A stretch of DNA of 64,000 nucleotides, from NCBI RefSeq assembly GCF_036010665.1, contig NZ_CP108581.1, positions 5,327,501 through 5,391,500 on the forward strand. The letters are read 5' to 3'. Below, one piece after another: positions 61,353 to 64,000 of the stretch. Source of the DNA: Microbispora sp. NBC_01189 (GTDB lineage: Bacteria > Actinomycetota > Actinomycetes > Streptosporangiales > Streptosporangiaceae). A model generated the notes under the pieces. That model had not been told where the DNA came from and searched no databases. It saw only the letters and a program-made list of their open reading frames with translations. Every line of letters begins with the position of its first letter. Position 1 is the stretch's first letter. Position numbers and translations under genes: made by a program.

Positions 61353-62609
61353 TCACTCGCCGGGGCGGCCGCGCTTGCGGTTGCGGAGATGCGAGCTCGA
61401 ACGCATCGTCTTGGAGATCCGGTTGGCGTCCTTCCCGGCACGGCTCTTATAGATTTCGAGCTCCAGGGCCTCCCGGGCCAGTTCGTCCCGGTTCGGCGCC
61501 CATGACAAGGCTTCCTTGACGCTGCTCGCTGTCGAGTCGAGCAGTTCGATCGCCCGCTCGACATCGCCCTCGATCAGGGCGTCGGACGCCTGCCGCTTCG
61601 CGTCCTGGATGTCCTGGAAGAGCCGTTCGGCGCGGACCACCGGGTCGGGAACCCGTCCCGCCGCCTCGTCTCCCGGGACCACGTTCACCGTGACGGGCAC
61701 GTCCGCGGTGTACGTGGTCAGGGTCTGCGTGGCGAAGCAGGTCAGCCGGATGTCGGCGATCGTGGCGAGGCCGAGCGTGGCGATTCCCGGTACGGCGAGG
61801 CTCAGCAGCAGCTTCCGGCACTCGCCGCCGTAGAAGTCGCCGAGCTCCACGAGCACCGATCCGTCCGGCAGCGCGGACGCGGGCAGCCCGCCGTACAGGG
61901 AGACGGAGGTCACCGGCGGACGCGGGACGATGGTGAGTGAGGCGGCCTGCACGACCTTGGCCAGCAGGTGCTCGACCTCGGTGGAGATGAGCCGGCCGGC
62001 CGTGTCGGGGTCCTCGGCGTGCAGCGCGCTGCCCGCGCCGCCGTCCGCGACGGCGGCCATCAGCTTCTCGTCGTACCCGAGCCCGTAGCCGAGCGCGGTC
62101 GTGGAGACGTGGTGGTGCAGGGCGTCGGAGGCGATGCCGGCCAGCGCGGCATGGTCGACGATCCCGAGGTTGGCGTGGCCGTCGGAGATCAGGAGCAGGG
62201 TGGCGCCCGACTCGCCGACCACCCGCCGGGCCTCCTGGACGCCCCGGAGCAGCCCACTGGACAGGTCGGTCGACCCACCCGGCTTGAGGGCGGCGATCGC
62301 CCGCCTGGCCGCGGCCTTGTCGGTGAGCGGCCCGGCGGGGATCTCCACCCGGGCGGTGTCGTCGAAGCTGACCAGGCCGAAGTTGTCGGCGGGGTCGAGC
62401 CGGTCGACCAGCCCGAGCAGGGCACCCTTGGCGCCCTCCAGAGGCGGTCCGGACATGGAGCCGCTGCGGTCGAGGACGACCTCCAGGGTGGCGGGCGGGC
62501 GATCGCCCCTGTCGTCCGGCGGCGGAGCGGTGAGCTTCAGCAGGACGTCGATCTCGTCCCCGGTTTCCAGCGGGACGACGGAGAAACCGAGGTGGGCGTC
62601 GATATGCAT
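61353..62609 (-). CDS. von Willebrand factor A domain protein
   Basis: A 418-residue cytoplasmic protein. The vWA domain spans about residues 40-220 and has a complete MIDAS metal site: DRSGSMS (Asp47, Ser49, Ser51), a Thr in GGSTDLSSGL and an Asp in LLLISDGHANLG. A beta-rich domain and a helical C-terminus rich in Lys/Arg follow. There is no signal peptide. The start ATG 62609 follows GAGG and gives the family-like N-terminus; a longer frame lacks support. Such proteins often act with chaperone-like ATPases or in peptide-maturation loci, but no partner is visible here apart from the ATP-grasp genes further upstream. Confidence 0.82.
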   Translation of the reverse strand: MHIDAHLGFSVVPLETGDEIDVLLKLTAPPPDDRGDRPPATLEVVLDRSGSMSGPPLEGAKGALLGLVDRLDPADNFGLVSFDDTARVEIPAGPLTDKAAARRAIAALKPGGSTDLSSGLLRGVQEARRVVGESGATLLLISDGHANLGIVDHAALAGIASDALHHHVSTTALGYGLGYDEKLMAAVADGGAGSALHAEDPDTAGRLISTEVEHLLAKVVQAASLTIVPRPPVTSVSLYGGLPASALPDGSVLVELGDFYGGECRKLLLSLAVPGIATLGLATIADIRLTCFATQTLTTYTADVPVTVNVVPGDEAAGRVPDPVVRAERLFQDIQDAKRQASDALIEGDVERAIELLDSTASSVKEALSWAPNRDELAREALELEIYKSRAGKDANRISKTMRSSSHLRNRKRGRPGE

Positions 62610-62697
62610 CAGGACCTCTGCGAGGGGAAGAGGGAACCGCATTACGCAATGCGATGCAGCGATCACACCATATAGCTCGTGAACCTGATACACAAGC

Positions 62698-63900
62698 TCA
62701 AGATGGTGCCGGTAGTGCCAGAGCGGGCATCCGAGGGTGCCACAGGTGTTGCCCGCTGGGGGTCACGCGCAGCCGGAAGGAGCCGGGACCTGCGTCGTCG
62801 GACGCGTCATAGGCGCTGATGACGGCCTCGATCCGCTCCCAGAGTTTCACCGGCCCGCGCTCGCGTACCTCCCAGCCGCCGTCGCGAGGGGTGATGGTCG
62901 CGACCGAGCCGCTGACGACGTCGACCAGTTGCACGACGTCTCCGACGCCGGTCATCTGCGCGTCCGGTACGGCGCACTGGGCGAGGAAGCGAAGGTGGAA
63001 GGCCTCGTCGGTGGCCGCGTTGATCCGCTGCGGGTCGTGCCGGGCGGGTCGCGGGGTCTCCGGCGGCCCGGCGGCCCAGTGGTCGGGGTTGCCGAACGCG
63101 GGCGCCGCATGGGCGCGGGCCGGCATGAAGGAGATGGTGCCGTCCAGCAGCGGCCCCTCGGCCGTGCCGTCGTCGGACACCGTCAGCAGGACGCGGGCGT
63201 AGCCGTACAGCCAGCCGCTGAGAGGGAGCAGGATCTTCCCGCCGGGCCGGGTCTGCGCCACGAGCGCGGGCGGGACGGAACGGAAGGAGCAGGCGGCGAC
63301 GATCCGGTCGAAGGGCGCTTCGGGCCAGTAGCCGTAAAGGCCGTCAGCGGTGGCGAGATTGGGGCTGTAGCCACACCCGTGCAGCGCCGTCGCCGCCTGG
63401 TCGAGCCTGCGGCTGTCGGCCTCGATGGAGGTGAGGCCGGTGGAGCCGAGTCGTTCGCAGGCCAGAGCGGTGGAGTAGCCGGTGCCCGTGCCGATCTCCA
63501 GCACGCTGTGCCCCTCGTGGAGGTCCGCGTCGGCCCACATCCGAAGCACCAGCGACGGCAGCGTGGAAGAGGAGGTCGGCGCCCCGCCGTGCCGTTCCAC
63601 GGGGTCCTTCCAGTCGGGTTCGTCGCCGTCGAACTGAGTGATCAGTGTCGTGTCGGAGTAGGCCGCTTCCAGCCAGCGCTCCTGGTCGAGCTCCGCGGTG
63701 ACCGGCTCCCACACCGGCAGTCCCAGATCGTCCCGGTCCTCGGCGGGCAGGTAGAAGCCGGGCACGAAGCGATGACGCGGCACTGTGGCGACGGCGTCGT
63801 GCCAGCTCGGATCGTCGAGCACGCCCTCCGCGACGAGTGACGCGGTCATCGCCTCGCGCCGGTCGGCCGCCGCCGTTTCACAGTCGTACCTCTCGGCCAT
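62698..63900 (-). CDS. protein-isoaspartate methyltransferase-like enzyme of an ATP-grasp peptide maturation system
   Basis: A 400-residue SAM-dependent O-methyltransferase. An N-terminal PIMT fold contains VPRHRFVPGFYLP and the SAM motif VLEIGTGTGYSTALACERLG near residues 133-152. The C-terminal 160 residues form an extra domain typical of the peptide-system branch, with no membrane segment. Enzymes of this type (TIGR04188-like) methylate Asp in graspetide precursors and can lead to aspartimide formation. The gene upstream is an ATP-grasp ligase, whose stop overlaps this start by 23 bases. The precursor peptide gene would lie outside the window. Confidence 0.8.
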   Translation of the reverse strand: MAERYDCETAAADRREAMTASLVAEGVLDDPSWHDAVATVPRHRFVPGFYLPAEDRDDLGLPVWEPVTAELDQERWLEAAYSDTTLITQFDGDEPDWKDPVERHGGAPTSSSTLPSLVLRMWADADLHEGHSVLEIGTGTGYSTALACERLGSTGLTSIEADSRRLDQAATALHGCGYSPNLATADGLYGYWPEAPFDRIVAACSFRSVPPALVAQTRPGGKILLPLSGWLYGYARVLLTVSDDGTAEGPLLDGTISFMPARAHAAPAFGNPDHWAAGPPETPRPARHDPQRINAATDEAFHLRFLAQCAVPDAQMTGVGDVVQLVDVVSGSVATITPRDGGWEVRERGPVKLWERIEAVISAYDASDDAGPGSFRLRVTPSGQHLWHPRMPALALPAPS

Positions 63901-64000
63901 GAAAGCCGCATCCCTCCTGTTCGTCGGTGAGGGCGGCGGCGAACGCCTCGGCGATCCGGTCGGCGTCCGGCAGCCAGCCCCATTGTCCGTTCGGGTTGCA
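63878..64000 (-). CDS. ATP-grasp peptide maturase, C-terminal end only
   Basis: The last 41 codons of a gene entering from the right edge. The sequence CNPNGQWGWLPDADRIAEAF matches the C-terminal ATP-grasp block (metal-binding Asn in NPNGQW) of graspetide-type ligases, which make side-chain lactone or amide links in ribosomal peptides. It is on the same strand as the methyltransferase and overlaps it by 23 bases, so both belong to one operon. Confidence 0.75.
   Translation of the reverse strand, partial: CNPNGQWGWLPDADRIAEAFAAALTDEQEGCGFHGREVRL

Overview
The window is high-GC actinobacterial chromosome, probably from the Streptosporangiales or a close relative. This rests on GC-biased codon use, frequent GTG starts, an Scr1/DUF5753 regulator beside a histidine-kinase-like ATPase, and a conserved housekeeping run (recO, uppS, zur-like, glyS, ppdK, dgt, dnaG, primary sigma factor). 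No species can be named from the sequence alone.

Layout. Positions 1-25.4 kb are ordinary chromosome: a dimethylargininase fragment with an Lrp regulator, a TetR-controlled ABC exporter, a LysR regulator, a DUF5753/ATPase pair, a CDP-alcohol phosphatidyltransferase pair, then the replication/translation/cell-envelope run ending in a sigma factor, a small conserved gene and a YtxH-like gene. A tRNA-Asn(GTT) gene at 25655-25727 marks the left edge of an accessory island of about 34 kb. Its first 4.5 kb is a graveyard of broken genes: HsdR tail, radical SAM, membrane/NACHT-type tail, pentapeptide-like, integrase-like, abortive-infection-like, RmuC and DUF3800. Its centre (30.2-53.0 kb) is intact: a divergent TIGR04141-type gene, an HTH-DNA methylase-specificity fusion, and then six genes on one strand. 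Each of the last five can start inside the stop codon of the gene before it. These six are kinase, SNF2 helicase, giant adenine methylase, giant YprA/DUF1998 helicase with a nuclease-like tail, UvrD-type helicase and a second kinase. The right part (53-59.7 kb) holds recombinase remnants, an XRE-membrane protein plus HNH-like gene pair, and an IS66-type element. From 59.75 kb ordinary chromosome resumes: cupin/VOC pair with a divergent TetR gene, a von Willebrand A protein, and the edge of an ATP-grasp peptide (graspetide-type) locus.

How the genes may work together. The six-gene run has the parts of a class 1 DISARM-like system (SNF2 helicase DrmD, adenine methylase DrmMI, YprA-family helicase, DUF1998). 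It differs in three ways: helicase and DUF1998 parts are fused and carry their own nuclease-like domain, a toxin-like/UvrD helicase is added, and two cytoplasmic Ser/Thr kinases bracket the set. I infer a phage-defence system that marks self DNA by adenine methylation and attacks unmarked DNA, with kinase control as in Pgl/BREX. This is the most interesting object in the window. The XRE-membrane/HNH pair at 54.4-56.8 kb is a second, smaller candidate defence module. Functional claims for the island are inference from domain content and gene order.
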